Made by a program: the position numbers and the translations under genes
Part shown: positions 1 through 5,338 of the stretch, in pieces
How the letters are laid out: every line of letters begins with the position of its first letter
How positions within the stretch are numbered: position 1 is the stretch's first letter
NCBI GenBank assembly: GCA_021846485.1
Contig: JAJZWW010000246.1
Coordinates: 1-5,342 of the forward strand
Length of the DNA: 5,342 nt
Reading direction: 5' to 3'
Origin: Actinomycetes bacterium
Lineage (GTDB): Bacteria > Actinomycetota > Acidimicrobiia > Acidimicrobiales > Palsa-688
The notes under the pieces: generated by a model
What the model was told of the DNA's origin: nothing
Database searches by the model: none
Seen by the model: the letters and a program-made list of their open reading frames with translations, nothing else

Positions 1-198
1 TTCCTGATCGGATGTCTTGATCGGACGCCCGAGACCTACCACTCGGTAGGCATCAGGCGGGGGACCGCCACCTCAAACTTCCACCTTCAGCGGGACAACC
101 TCGTACGCGGTGGCCGGCGGCGTGGTCCTCGTCGGGCTGCTGTGGTTCGCTGGTGCGGCCTCGGCTCGCCTGTCGGGCCACCGGGTACCCCACGGTGA
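1..198 (+). CDS. Possible 3' end of an upstream gene (partial, uncertain)
   Basis: Frame 1 is open from the left edge to a TGA at 196-198 and has no ATG, GTG or TTG in its first 100 bases, so if real it is the C-terminal end of a gene that begins outside the window. Over bases 1-120 about three quarters of its third codon positions are G or C, and the other two + frames are broken by stops there (TGA at 5-7 and TAG at 47-49 in frame 2). After about base 110 the peptide becomes arginine/proline-rich, which looks like a shadow of the ATPase gene in frame 2. A real gene ending at 198 would overlap the ATPase start by about 89 bases, which is long. The peptide matches no family I recognise. It could equally be a non-coding leader. 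Confidence 0.3.
   Translation, partial: FLIGCLDRTPETYHSVGIRRGTATSNFHLQRDNLVRGGRRRGPRRAAVVRWCGLGSPVGPPGTPR
5..25 (+). repeat. 8-bp direct repeat TGATCGGA, two copies
   Basis: TGATCGGA occurs at 5-12 and again at 18-25, a 13-bp period. Tandem half-sites of this kind can be protein-binding sites, but the period is not close to a whole helical turn. If frame 1 is coding here, the repeat may be incidental. Confidence 0.3.
29..50 (+). other. Small hairpin with two alternative stems
   Basis: CCTACC (35-40) and GGTAGG (45-50) form a perfect 6-bp stem around the loop ACTC. A competing stem pairs CCGAG (29-33) with CTCGG (42-46), so the two cannot form together. No T-run follows, so this is not a standard intrinsic terminator. 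It lies 60-80 bases before the ATPase GTG start. A regulatory role is possible but only inferred, and short inverted repeats are common by chance in GC-rich DNA. Confidence 0.3.
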
Positions 199-1828
199 CC
201 CGCTCGCCGGGCTCGGGGCGTTCGCCCATCCAGGCGACCCGAGCCGAGCCTGGCACGCCCCGGTCGGCCCCGCTGTCGGCTACTGGACCCTGACCGTCGC
301 CGTGCTCCTGTTCGTCGGGGTCGTCGTCGTGGTGGTGTGGCGGCTGGTGCGCCACGACCGGCGTCGAGATCGCGACGACCCGACCCGGATCGAGGGTCTG
401 GCCGACCGCCACCAGGTTCGGGCCGCGGCCGGGCCAGCCGCCCTGCTGGGCCGAGCCAAGACGCTTCGCCCGTCGCTCGTCTCACCGGGACCGGCCGAGG
501 TCGGCTACCAGCTCGGCACCTCGCGGGGGATCGGGTGCTGGTCGTCAGTGGAGGACTCGATGGTCCTGCTCGGGCCGCCCCGCTCGGGCAAGGGCTACCA
601 CCTGGTGATCCCGATGCTGCTCGACGCGCCGGGCGCGGTCATCACCACCGCCACCCGCTCGGACAACCTGGCCGCCACCATCACCGCACGGGCCAAGTTC
701 GGTCCGGTCGGGGTGTTCGACCCCCAAGGCTTGGCGACCGGGGTGCCCTCGGCGCTGCGCTGGTCGCCGGTGCGCGGCTGTGAGCGCCCGCAGACGGCAA
801 TGATCCGGGCCAACGCCCTGTGCGTCGACGCCGCCGACGGCACCGAATCGGGGAGCTTCTGGCGCCAACAGACGGTGACCGCCGTGCGCTGCCTGCTCCA
901 CGCCGCCGCCCTCGACAACCGGCCCCCGGCCGACCTCTACCGCTGGTCGCTCAGCCCGGCCGCGGCCAAAGACGCCGTGGACATTCTGGTCCACGCCCCT
1001 GGCGCCGCCCTGGCGTGGGACCGAGCCCTCGACGCCATCGTCTCGGCCGATCCCCGCCAACGCGACTCGGTATGGGCGATGGTCGCCAACACCTTCGCCG
1101 CGCTGGCGGACCCCGCCGTGCTCGACGCGGTGTCACCCGCCCCAGCCGAGCGGTTCGACCCCGCCGACTTCCTCTCCCGCCGGGGCACGCTGTACCTGCT
1201 CGGCACGGCCTCGGGGGCGGTGGCCACCGCCGGGCTGGTCGCCGCGTTGGTCGAAGACGTAGTGGAGGTCGCCCGCCGCCTCGCCGCCCGGTCACCCGGC
1301 GCCCGGTTGGACCCGCCCCTCGGGCTCGTCCTGGACGAAGCCGCCAACTACCCGCTGCCCTCCCTCGGGGCGCTCATGTCCGAAGGCGGCGGGACCGGGA
1401 TCACCACCTTGGCCGTGCTCCAATCCCTGGCCCAAGCCCGCGACCGGTGGGGCCGGGAACAAGCCCAGGGGATATGGGACTCGGCCATCGTCAAGATCGT
1501 CCTCGGCGGCGGAGGCGACGCCGACGACCTGGCCGACATCGCCCGGCTCGTGGGCGAGCGCACCGAACGCGACTACAGCGAGACCAGCCAGGCCGGCGGC
1601 GGCCGGTCGGTCTCGGCATCGAACCGGGACCGGCCCATCCTCGACCCCGCCACCATCCGCTCGATCACCTTCGGTCACGGCCTGCTGCTGTTGCGCTCCG
1701 CTCGGCCGATCATGCTCACCCTCCACCCCTGGACCGCCCGGCCCGACGCCGCTCAGCTCCGCCATGACCGGGCCGGCATCGAAGCCGCCATCCGTGACGC
1801 CGCACAGAGCTGGCCGGTCGGTGCGTGA
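110..1828 (+). CDS. TraG/VirD4-type conjugative coupling ATPase (TraM-recognition family)
   Basis: A 572-residue membrane-anchored ATPase of the type IV secretion coupling-protein family. Such proteins link the relaxase-bound DNA to the conjugation channel at the inner membrane and drive its transfer. Two N-terminal membrane segments are visible (residues about 2-20 and 58-79), followed by a basic stretch (RLVRHDRRRDR) facing the cytoplasm. Walker A is GPPRSGKG at 155-162, followed by the family-typical LVIPMLL (165-171). VFDPQG lies at 202-207 and a WSP motif at 218-220. Walker B is LGLVLDEAANYPLP at 404-417 with acidic D409/E410. The VLQSLAQARDRWG block (436-448) fits the motif downstream of Walker B in these ATPases. 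The GTG at 110 is the only start upstream of the first membrane segment apart from GTG 122; neither has a clear Shine-Dalgarno sequence. The frame is open back to base 50 with no start codon, so the N-terminus is uncertain. The C-terminus overlaps the next gene by 8 bases. The family call is firm; the substrate is unknown. Confidence 0.88.
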   Translation: MAGGVVLVGLLWFAGAASARLSGHRVPHGDPLAGLGAFAHPGDPSRAWHAPVGPAVGYWTLTVAVLLFVGVVVVVVWRLVRHDRRRDRDDPTRIEGLADRHQVRAAAGPAALLGRAKTLRPSLVSPGPAEVGYQLGTSRGIGCWSSVEDSMVLLGPPRSGKGYHLVIPMLLDAPGAVITTATRSDNLAATITARAKFGPVGVFDPQGLATGVPSALRWSPVRGCERPQTAMIRANALCVDAADGTESGSFWRQQTVTAVRCLLHAAALDNRPPADLYRWSLSPAAAKDAVDILVHAPGAALAWDRALDAIVSADPRQRDSVWAMVANTFAALADPAVLDAVSPAPAERFDPADFLSRRGTLYLLGTASGAVATAGLVAALVEDVVEVARRLAARSPGARLDPPLGLVLDEAANYPLPSLGALMSEGGGTGITTLAVLQSLAQARDRWGREQAQGIWDSAIVKIVLGGGGDADDLADIARLVGERTERDYSETSQAGGGRSVSASNRDRPILDPATIRSITFGHGLLLLRSARPIMLTLHPWTARPDAAQLRHDRAGIEAAIRDAAQSWPVGA

Positions 1829-2204
1829 CCCCCGCCCCGGCATCGCCTGGTCGCTCGGCCGACTCCGACGCCGTGTCGCCTACCGCGACTACATGGCCAG
1901 CCCCTCCTGGTTCGCCCGCCGCCAGCAATGGACAACCGAGTGGGCCGCCCGCCACGGCAACGAGCCGCGCTGCCTCGTCTGCGGGACGGTCTGGTCGCTG
2001 CGCCACGACGACCTCCACCACCGCAGCTACGACCGGCTCGGCCACGAAACCCACGGCGACCTCATCCCGCTCTGCCGGGCCTGCCACCGGGCACTGCACC
2101 GGGTCCTCGAAGCGGACCGCTCCTGGCGCCGACCTCATCGTCACCACCCTCCGCCACAAGGCCCACGACCATCTGGCCGTGGGCCGCTCAGTCCTCGACT
2201 GTGA
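1821..2204 (+). CDS. HNH endonuclease-like protein, C-terminus probably frameshifted
   Basis: A 127-residue HNH-fold metal-dependent nuclease domain. The lead-in DYMASPSWFARR (23-34) is typical of small HNH proteins. C51-x2-C54 and C85-x2-C88 form the structural zinc knuckles. The core contains H66 and H67 (DDLHHRSYDRLGHE) and then GDLIPLCRACHRALH (79-93), with Asp80 near the usual Asn position. GTG 1821 is chosen because it overlaps the ATPase stop by only 8 bases. ATG 1893 would cut into the conserved lead-in, and ATG 1764 would overlap the ATPase by 65 bases. After about codon 103 (base 2129) this frame loses its G/C-ending codons and becomes a His/Pro/Arg-rich tail, while the frame one base further on becomes strongly coding-like and ends at 2221-2223. 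The ancestral protein was therefore probably about 133 residues. The zinc and histidine core lies entirely before the shift, so the domain itself could still fold. Its target is unknown; roles in element processing or interference with competitors are guesses. Confidence 0.75.
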   Translation: MRDPRPGIAWSLGRLRRRVAYRDYMASPSWFARRQQWTTEWAARHGNEPRCLVCGTVWSLRHDDLHHRSYDRLGHETHGDLIPLCRACHRALHRVLEADRSWRRPHRHHPPPQGPRPSGRGPLSPRL

Positions 2205-2223
2205 GAAAGGACAGCACCAGTGA
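2131..2223 (+). pseudogene. Displaced C-terminal tail of the HNH gene (+1 frame)
   Basis: Thirty codons beginning DLIVTTLRHKAHDHL and ending in TGA at 2221-2223. Codon use is strongly G/C-ending (for example GAC CTC ATC GTC ACC ACC CTC), unlike the overlapping HNH frame. No usable start lies upstream in this frame apart from GTG 2179, which would give only 14 residues. Its stop overlaps the GTG start of the next gene as GTGA, the coupling expected of a true gene end. Skipping one base near 2130 joins it to the HNH domain after W102-R103. Whether the shift is a sequencing error, a mutation or recoding cannot be decided here. Confidence 0.55.
2204..2211 (+). promoter_or_regulatory. Strong ribosome binding site for the 183-residue gene
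   Basis: AGAAAGGA lies 8 bases upstream of GTG 2220 and is purine-rich and complementary to the 16S rRNA tail. It fixes GTG 2220 as the start of the next gene and sits inside the tail of the HNH gene, as expected for coupled translation. Confidence 0.6.
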
Positions 2224-2771
2224 ACGACCGCCACGAACACGGACCGCTCGAAGACGACGACAGCCATGACCAAGGCCGGGCGGAACGGGTGTCCGCGCTC
2301 GCCGCGCTCTACGAAGCGGACGGTCCGCCCGACCTCGACGAGCTGAGCGGCCCCATCTTCTGGCCCGACCTCACCCCCGGCGAAGCCCGCGCCGAATGGG
2401 CCGCACTGCGCGCCTGGGTCGAAGCACTGACCGAACGATTCGGTCATCTCGACCACCACGTCATCCCTCGCTGCTGGTTCCGCCACCCCGGCCACGTCGA
2501 AGCCCTGGCTGCCCTGCGCGACGCCGAGCGGGTCAACTACTCAGACACCGCCCCCGGCACCGCCGCGGTGGATTGGCACCGGGCCTTCCAGCTCATCGAG
2601 GTCCGCCTACGGGACTGGACCGGCCAGCTCGCCTGCGGCGCCACCCACGAGCCACGGACCCGCCAAACCCACCCCCTCGACGCCGACGAGTGGGAACAGT
2701 TCGTGACCGACGACATCACCCGCCGCGAGCAGCGCGCCATCACCGCAGCCGTAGGCGACGAGGGCGAGTGA
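2220..2771 (+). CDS. Unrecognised 183-residue protein with W-rich CW-x-RHP and DWHRA motifs
   Basis: I cannot assign this to a named family with confidence. It is soluble, with no signal peptide or membrane segment. The first 25 residues are acidic and probably disordered (LEDDDSHDQ). A compact domain follows with three blocks: FWPDLTPGEARAEWAALRAW (47-66), IPRCWFRHPGHVEALAALRD (82-101) and AAVDWHRAFQLIEVRLRDW (115-133). The regularly spaced aromatic residues and the CW-x-RHP block resemble small proteins often seen in actinobacterial mobile elements (a DUF4913-like style), but this is a weak resemblance. The GTG start has a good ribosome binding site and overlaps the shifted HNH stop (GTGA). 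Its TGA stop at 2769-2771 overlaps an ATG at 2771 (TGATG), although that ATG opens only 8 codons. A role alongside the coupling protein and primase is inferred from position only. Confidence 0.7.
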   Translation: MNDRHEHGPLEDDDSHDQGRAERVSALAALYEADGPPDLDELSGPIFWPDLTPGEARAEWAALRAWVEALTERFGHLDHHVIPRCWFRHPGHVEALAALRDAERVNYSDTAPGTAAVDWHRAFQLIEVRLRDWTGQLACGATHEPRTRQTHPLDADEWEQFVTDDITRREQRAITAAVGDEGE

Positions 2772-2879
2772 TGGCCGCCGGTCGGCCAAGTCCATGACCG
2801 GAACACGACGGGCGACGGGAGAACGGACCATTCCACCCACGACAACTCGACTGGCCGGCTCAACCGGGCGGCCTCTGAC
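2772..2879 (+). other. 108-bp gap with a coding-like frame and no start codon
   Basis: Between the stop of the 183-residue gene and ATG 2880 the frame shared by both genes stays open for 36 codons. About 83% of its third positions are G or C, against about 54% and 62% in the other two + frames. It contains no ATG, GTG or TTG. This suggests that it was translated, either as an N-terminal extension of the 87-residue gene or as a link between the two genes. No promoter or terminator is apparent. Confidence 0.4.
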
Positions 2880-3143
2880 ATGACCACCTGGCTCGACACC
2901 CAACCAGCCGCGACGGTCCACCGTGCCCTCGGCTGTCCCCCTCGCACCGACGAGGCCGAGCAGCGCTTCCACCTCTGGCTTCGGCTCGTAGACCTCCACC
3001 TCGACCAGCTCCACGTCGAGCGACCCCAGCTCGCATGGGACTGGCACCGGGCCTACGGCGACGGCTGGTCACCCCGCACCGCGGTATTCGCCGCCTGGGC
3101 CGGCCACCTTCGACCCGTCCACCTCGCCCGACAGGGCTCGTAA
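2880..3143 (+). CDS. Unrecognised 87-residue protein, possibly N-terminally truncated
   Basis: A small soluble protein with no recognised family. It is rich in Trp, His and Leu and looks helical: EAEQRFHLWLRLVDLHLDQL (25-44) could form an amphipathic helix. LAWDWHRAYGDGW (51-63) shares the DWHRA motif with the 183-residue neighbour. ATG 2880 is the only start codon in frame and has no clear Shine-Dalgarno sequence; the frame continues upstream with coding-like composition, so the true protein may be longer (about 120 residues). The TAA stop overlaps the primase ATG (TAATG), and AGGG at 3133-3136 serves the primase. The position suggests translational coupling with the primase; a partner role is speculation. 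Confidence 0.55.
   Translation: MTTWLDTQPAATVHRALGCPPRTDEAEQRFHLWLRLVDLHLDQLHVERPQLAWDWHRAYGDGWSPRTAVFAAWAGHLRPVHLARQGS
3133..3136 (+). promoter_or_regulatory. Ribosome binding site deciding the primase start at 3143
   Basis: AGGG lies 6 bases before ATG 3143, which also overlaps the TAA of the preceding gene. The internal ATG at 3283 has only C/A-rich sequence before it. This supports 3143 as the original primase start even though the long uninterrupted frame begins at 3283. Confidence 0.5.
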
Positions 3144-4776
3144 TGGCCGGGATCGACTTTGACGACGTACGCGCCCGCCACCCCCTCGGGACCGTCGCCC
3201 GGCGCACCGGGGTCACCGTGCCCGACGCCGGCCGGGCGATGGTCTGCTGCCCCTCCCCACCCACGACGACCGCCACCCCTCCATGCACCTCGACCTGGAC
3301 CGGCACCGCTACTACTGCTTCGGCTGCGGTGCCCACGGCGACGTCGTCCAGTGGGTGTGCGACATCGAAGGCGTCCGACCCGGCCAGGCCGTCGCTATCC
3401 TCGATGACGGCCGGCCCATCAACGGCGTCCACACCGGCGGCCCGACCGTCCGCCGTTATCTGTCCCGTCCTGACGTCGATGCGTCCGACTTGGAACGCAC
3501 CCCGCCCGAACGGGTCCGGGCGGTCATGCAGATCGCCTGGCGGTACTACACCTTCACCTCCCTGCACCACCAAGCCGTCCGCCACCTAACCGACCAGCGC
3601 AACATCGACGTAGGCGCCTTGGAAGTCGAAGCGGGGCGGCCGGTCGTCGGCCACACCCCGCAGCGGCCCGATGGCCTCACCCAATGGCTCCGGGCACAAC
3701 ACTTCACCGACGACGAGCTGGTCGACGCCAGCCTCGTCACCCGCCGCCGCGACGGCACGGTCATCGACTTCTTCCGAGACCGACTGCTGCTGCCCGTCAC
3801 CGACGAGCGCGGCCAGGTGGCCGGCATCATCGGACGCGCCACCACCGACCGGGAACCGAGATACCTCAACCAGACCCTCACCCACACCTACGACAAGCAC
3901 CTCGCCCTCTACCAGCCCGCCGCCCATCACCTCGATCCCGACGCCAACGTGATCGTGGTCGAAGGCACCCTCGACGCCCTCGCCATCGCAGCGCAGGCCG
4001 CCCGAGCGGGCCTGTCCGCCAAGTACGCCCCTCTCTCCGCCTCCGGCGTGCGCCTCTCGGACGAACAACTCGACACGATCCTCGACCTCCACCCCCGCGC
4101 ACCCGTCCTCGCCGCCGATGGCGACCCCGCCGGCCAGGACGCCAACCTCGAATGGGCCGCCCGTATCGCGCTCCGCCACCGCGAGACGGTCATCACCACC
4201 TGGCCCGAGGGACACGACCCCGCCTCCTGGCTCACCGCCCGTGACCAAGACGGTCTCACCGCCATCACCCGACGAGGATGCCTCAACACCCCCGACGGCC
4301 AGGTACGGCCCCGGCACTGCGGAGCGGTGCTCACCCAGGCCGCCCTCGACCAGCTCCCCGACAATCCCACCGAGCGGTCGGCCGGCCTTCACCAGCTCGC
4401 AGCAGAAGTCGGCAACATCAGCCGCTACCTCGCCCCCAACGCCAGCGACCGCTACGCCACCGCCGCCGCTGAGGTACTGGCCCCCGTCGCCGTCAGCATC
4501 GGCATCGACGCCGCCACCAACGGCGACATCGCCACCTTCATCGAGCACATCGCCACCTACGGGACCCGGCTCCCGCCCGCTGGGCGGACCGCCTTCACCC
4601 GCCGGGCGGCCGAGACCATCGAAGCCCACCAGCCCGCCGCCGCCGAGCGAGTCGAACGGCGCCTGGCCGCCGCCGTCGAACGCCACGCCGGCACCCGCCC
4701 GGCGGCCAGCCCTGACCCGCCAGGGATCACCACCTCCAACACGACGATCATCTGCGACCCTGGCGGCGACCGATGA
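3143..4776 (+). CDS. DnaG-type primase (CHC2 zinc finger plus TOPRIM), with an apparent frameshift in the zinc finger
   Basis: A primase that would synthesise RNA primers on single-stranded DNA, for replication of the element or for complementary-strand synthesis after transfer. Two frames are needed: bases 3143-3253 (37 codons, beginning MAGIDFDDVRARHPLG) in one, then 3253-4776 in the frame one base back. Joined, this gives about 544 residues. The CHC2 finger has C35/C36, H41, and C59/C62 in CFGCGAHGD. The N-terminal catalytic-core block runs from DRLLLPVTDERGQVAGIIGR (about 213-232) through PRYLNQ to HLALY (about 257). TOPRIM shows VVEGTLDALA (272-281; E274, D278) and VLAADGDPAG (322-331; D326, D328), followed by WPEGHDPASWL. 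These are the metal-binding acids of DnaG. The C-terminal 130 residues are Ala-rich and helical and lack a recognisable helicase-binding domain. The internal ATG 3283 would give 497 residues without the first zinc ligands and has no ribosome binding site. The gene overlaps its neighbours by TAATG and ATGA. Confidence 0.82.
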
Positions 4777-5009
4777 CCCTCGCCCGCGAGCTGACCCCCA
4801 GCGCCGCCGACCGCCACGGCCTCACCACCGAAGCCCGCTGGCTCTCCATCCGCCAAATCGCCGCCGACCTTGGCGTGTCCACCTCCACCGCCTACAAATG
4901 GTCCGCCCGCGGCGCCCCCTGGTTCCCCCGCCACATCCGCCTCCACAACGGCGACATCCGAGTCCGCCGAGACTGGTACGAAATCTGGCTGGACAGACTG
5001 GAGCAATAA
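4773..5009 (+). CDS. AlpA/excisionase-like helix-turn-helix DNA-binding protein
   Basis: A 78-residue protein with a winged-helix HTH of the MerR/HTH_17 type. WLSIRQIAADLGVSTSTAYKW (23-43) gives the two helices: IRQIAADLG, a turn at GVS, and the recognition helix TSTAYKWSARG. IRLHNGDIRVRRDWYEIWL (55-73) resembles the wing and the final helix, as in the common RIRRSDLEAWL ending. Proteins of this kind act as excisionases (recombination directionality factors) or as small transcription regulators in integrated elements. ATG 4773 overlaps the primase TGA (ATGA), and the family's usual size (60-80 residues) fits. No integrase follows within the window, so an excision role is only inferred. It is the last confident gene of the operon. 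Confidence 0.8.
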   Translation: MTLARELTPSAADRHGLTTEARWLSIRQIAADLGVSTSTAYKWSARGAPWFPRHIRLHNGDIRVRRDWYEIWLDRLEQ

Positions 5010-5146
5010 CCGGCTGTTCGGCCGCCAGAGCACCCTCCCCGGTGGCAGATACCCGCCGCCCAGACCACATCTGCTTCGGAGCATCGGTCGCCGCTTTGCC
5101 GATCAAAAACGGTGCGGCATCAATGGATGGGGCGTTGATTTCGGAC

Positions 5147-5160
5147 TTGACTATTGACAC
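5147..5160 (+). repeat. Tandem TTGAC repeat
   Basis: TTGACTA at 5147-5153 is followed directly by TTGACAC at 5154-5160, a 7-bp period. Both resemble -35 hexamers, but no -10 element lies 16-19 bases downstream of either. The second TTGAC is complementary to GTCAA at 5198-5202. Confidence 0.4.
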
Positions 5161-5202
5161 GTCCTCCGAGCCAGTCCTGGGCCGGGGTCGCCGGAGGGTC
5201 AA
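5154..5202 (+). promoter_or_regulatory. Imperfect hairpin that would cover a Shine-Dalgarno sequence
   Basis: CCTCCG (5163-5168) is the exact complement of CGGAGG (5192-5197), and TTGAC (5154-5158) that of GTCAA (5198-5202). Together they make 11 base pairs with a 4-base bulge (ACGT) on the left arm and a 23-base loop. The right arm contains GGAGG, an ideal ribosome binding site 5 bases before ATG 5203. In RNA the fold would hide that site. Its use as a riboregulator is inference. Confidence 0.4.
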
Positions 5203-5304
5203 ATGCGGTGGTTTATGAGTACTTGGATAGCGGGGTCCACCACCTCGCCGAGGCTCGCGCGTACCGTTGGGAATTCCGACGCGCGATTCCTCTCCAGGTG
5301 GTAA
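5203..5304 (+). CDS. Short open frame behind a strong ribosome binding site (doubtful)
   Basis: ATG 5203 follows GGAGG (5193-5197) at 5 bases and opens 33 codons ending TAA at 5302-5304 (MRWFMSTWIAGSTTSP at the start). The peptide matches nothing known to me. A competing frame starts at GTG 5208, 10 bases after the same ribosome site, and runs 39 codons to TGA 5325-5327; it reads more like a protein (VYEYLDSGVHHLAEARAYRW) and is open back to 5151. At most one is likely to be real, and the second could be a gene remnant. Confidence 0.25.
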   Translation: MRWFMSTWIAGSTTSPRLARTVGNSDARFLSRW

Positions 5305-5338
5305 CGCTGGCTCGATCGCCGAGCTGACCGCAGCGGTC
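5243..5338. repeat. Cluster of four inverted repeats
   Basis: In order: CCTCG-C-CGAGG (5243-5253); TCGCGCGT (5255-5262) with ACGCGCGA (5279-5286) around a 16-base spacer that holds the palindrome GGAATTCC (5270-5277); GCTCG (5310-5314) with CGAGC (5320-5324); and GACCGC-A-GCGGTC (5326-5338). The 8-bp pair is the strongest. None is followed by a T-run. Such clusters occur at transfer origins, recombination sites and operators, but GC-rich DNA also yields short ones by chance. Confidence 0.4.

Noticed and set aside
1716..2495. 259-codon open frame on the - strand
   Set aside because: It spans three oppositely oriented genes with recognisable motifs or coupling and has antisense-type composition.
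2794..2883. 29-codon frame whose TGA overlaps ATG 2880 as ATGA
   Set aside because: Third-position G/C is only about 54%, it has no ribosome binding site, and the peptide is low in complexity. The overlap alone is weak evidence.
3586..4686. 366-codon open frame on the - strand opposite the primase
   Set aside because: It is a Gly/Val/Asp/Glu-rich mirror of the primase codons with no domain signal. The primase frame carries CHC2 and TOPRIM motifs.
5147..5185. Sigma-70-type promoter from TTGACT or TTGACA
   Set aside because: No TANNNT-like -10 element lies at 16-19 bases from either hexamer.
4118..5218. 366-codon open frame on the + strand overlapping the primase and HTH genes
   Set aside because: It is Pro/Ser/Thr/Arg-rich low-complexity sequence, typical of an off-frame reading of GC-rich codons, and it overlaps genes with clear domains.
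5205..5245. Possible tRNA 3' end (GGGGTCCACCA-like string)
   Set aside because: No T-arm consensus, anticodon arm or pairing acceptor stem is found upstream.
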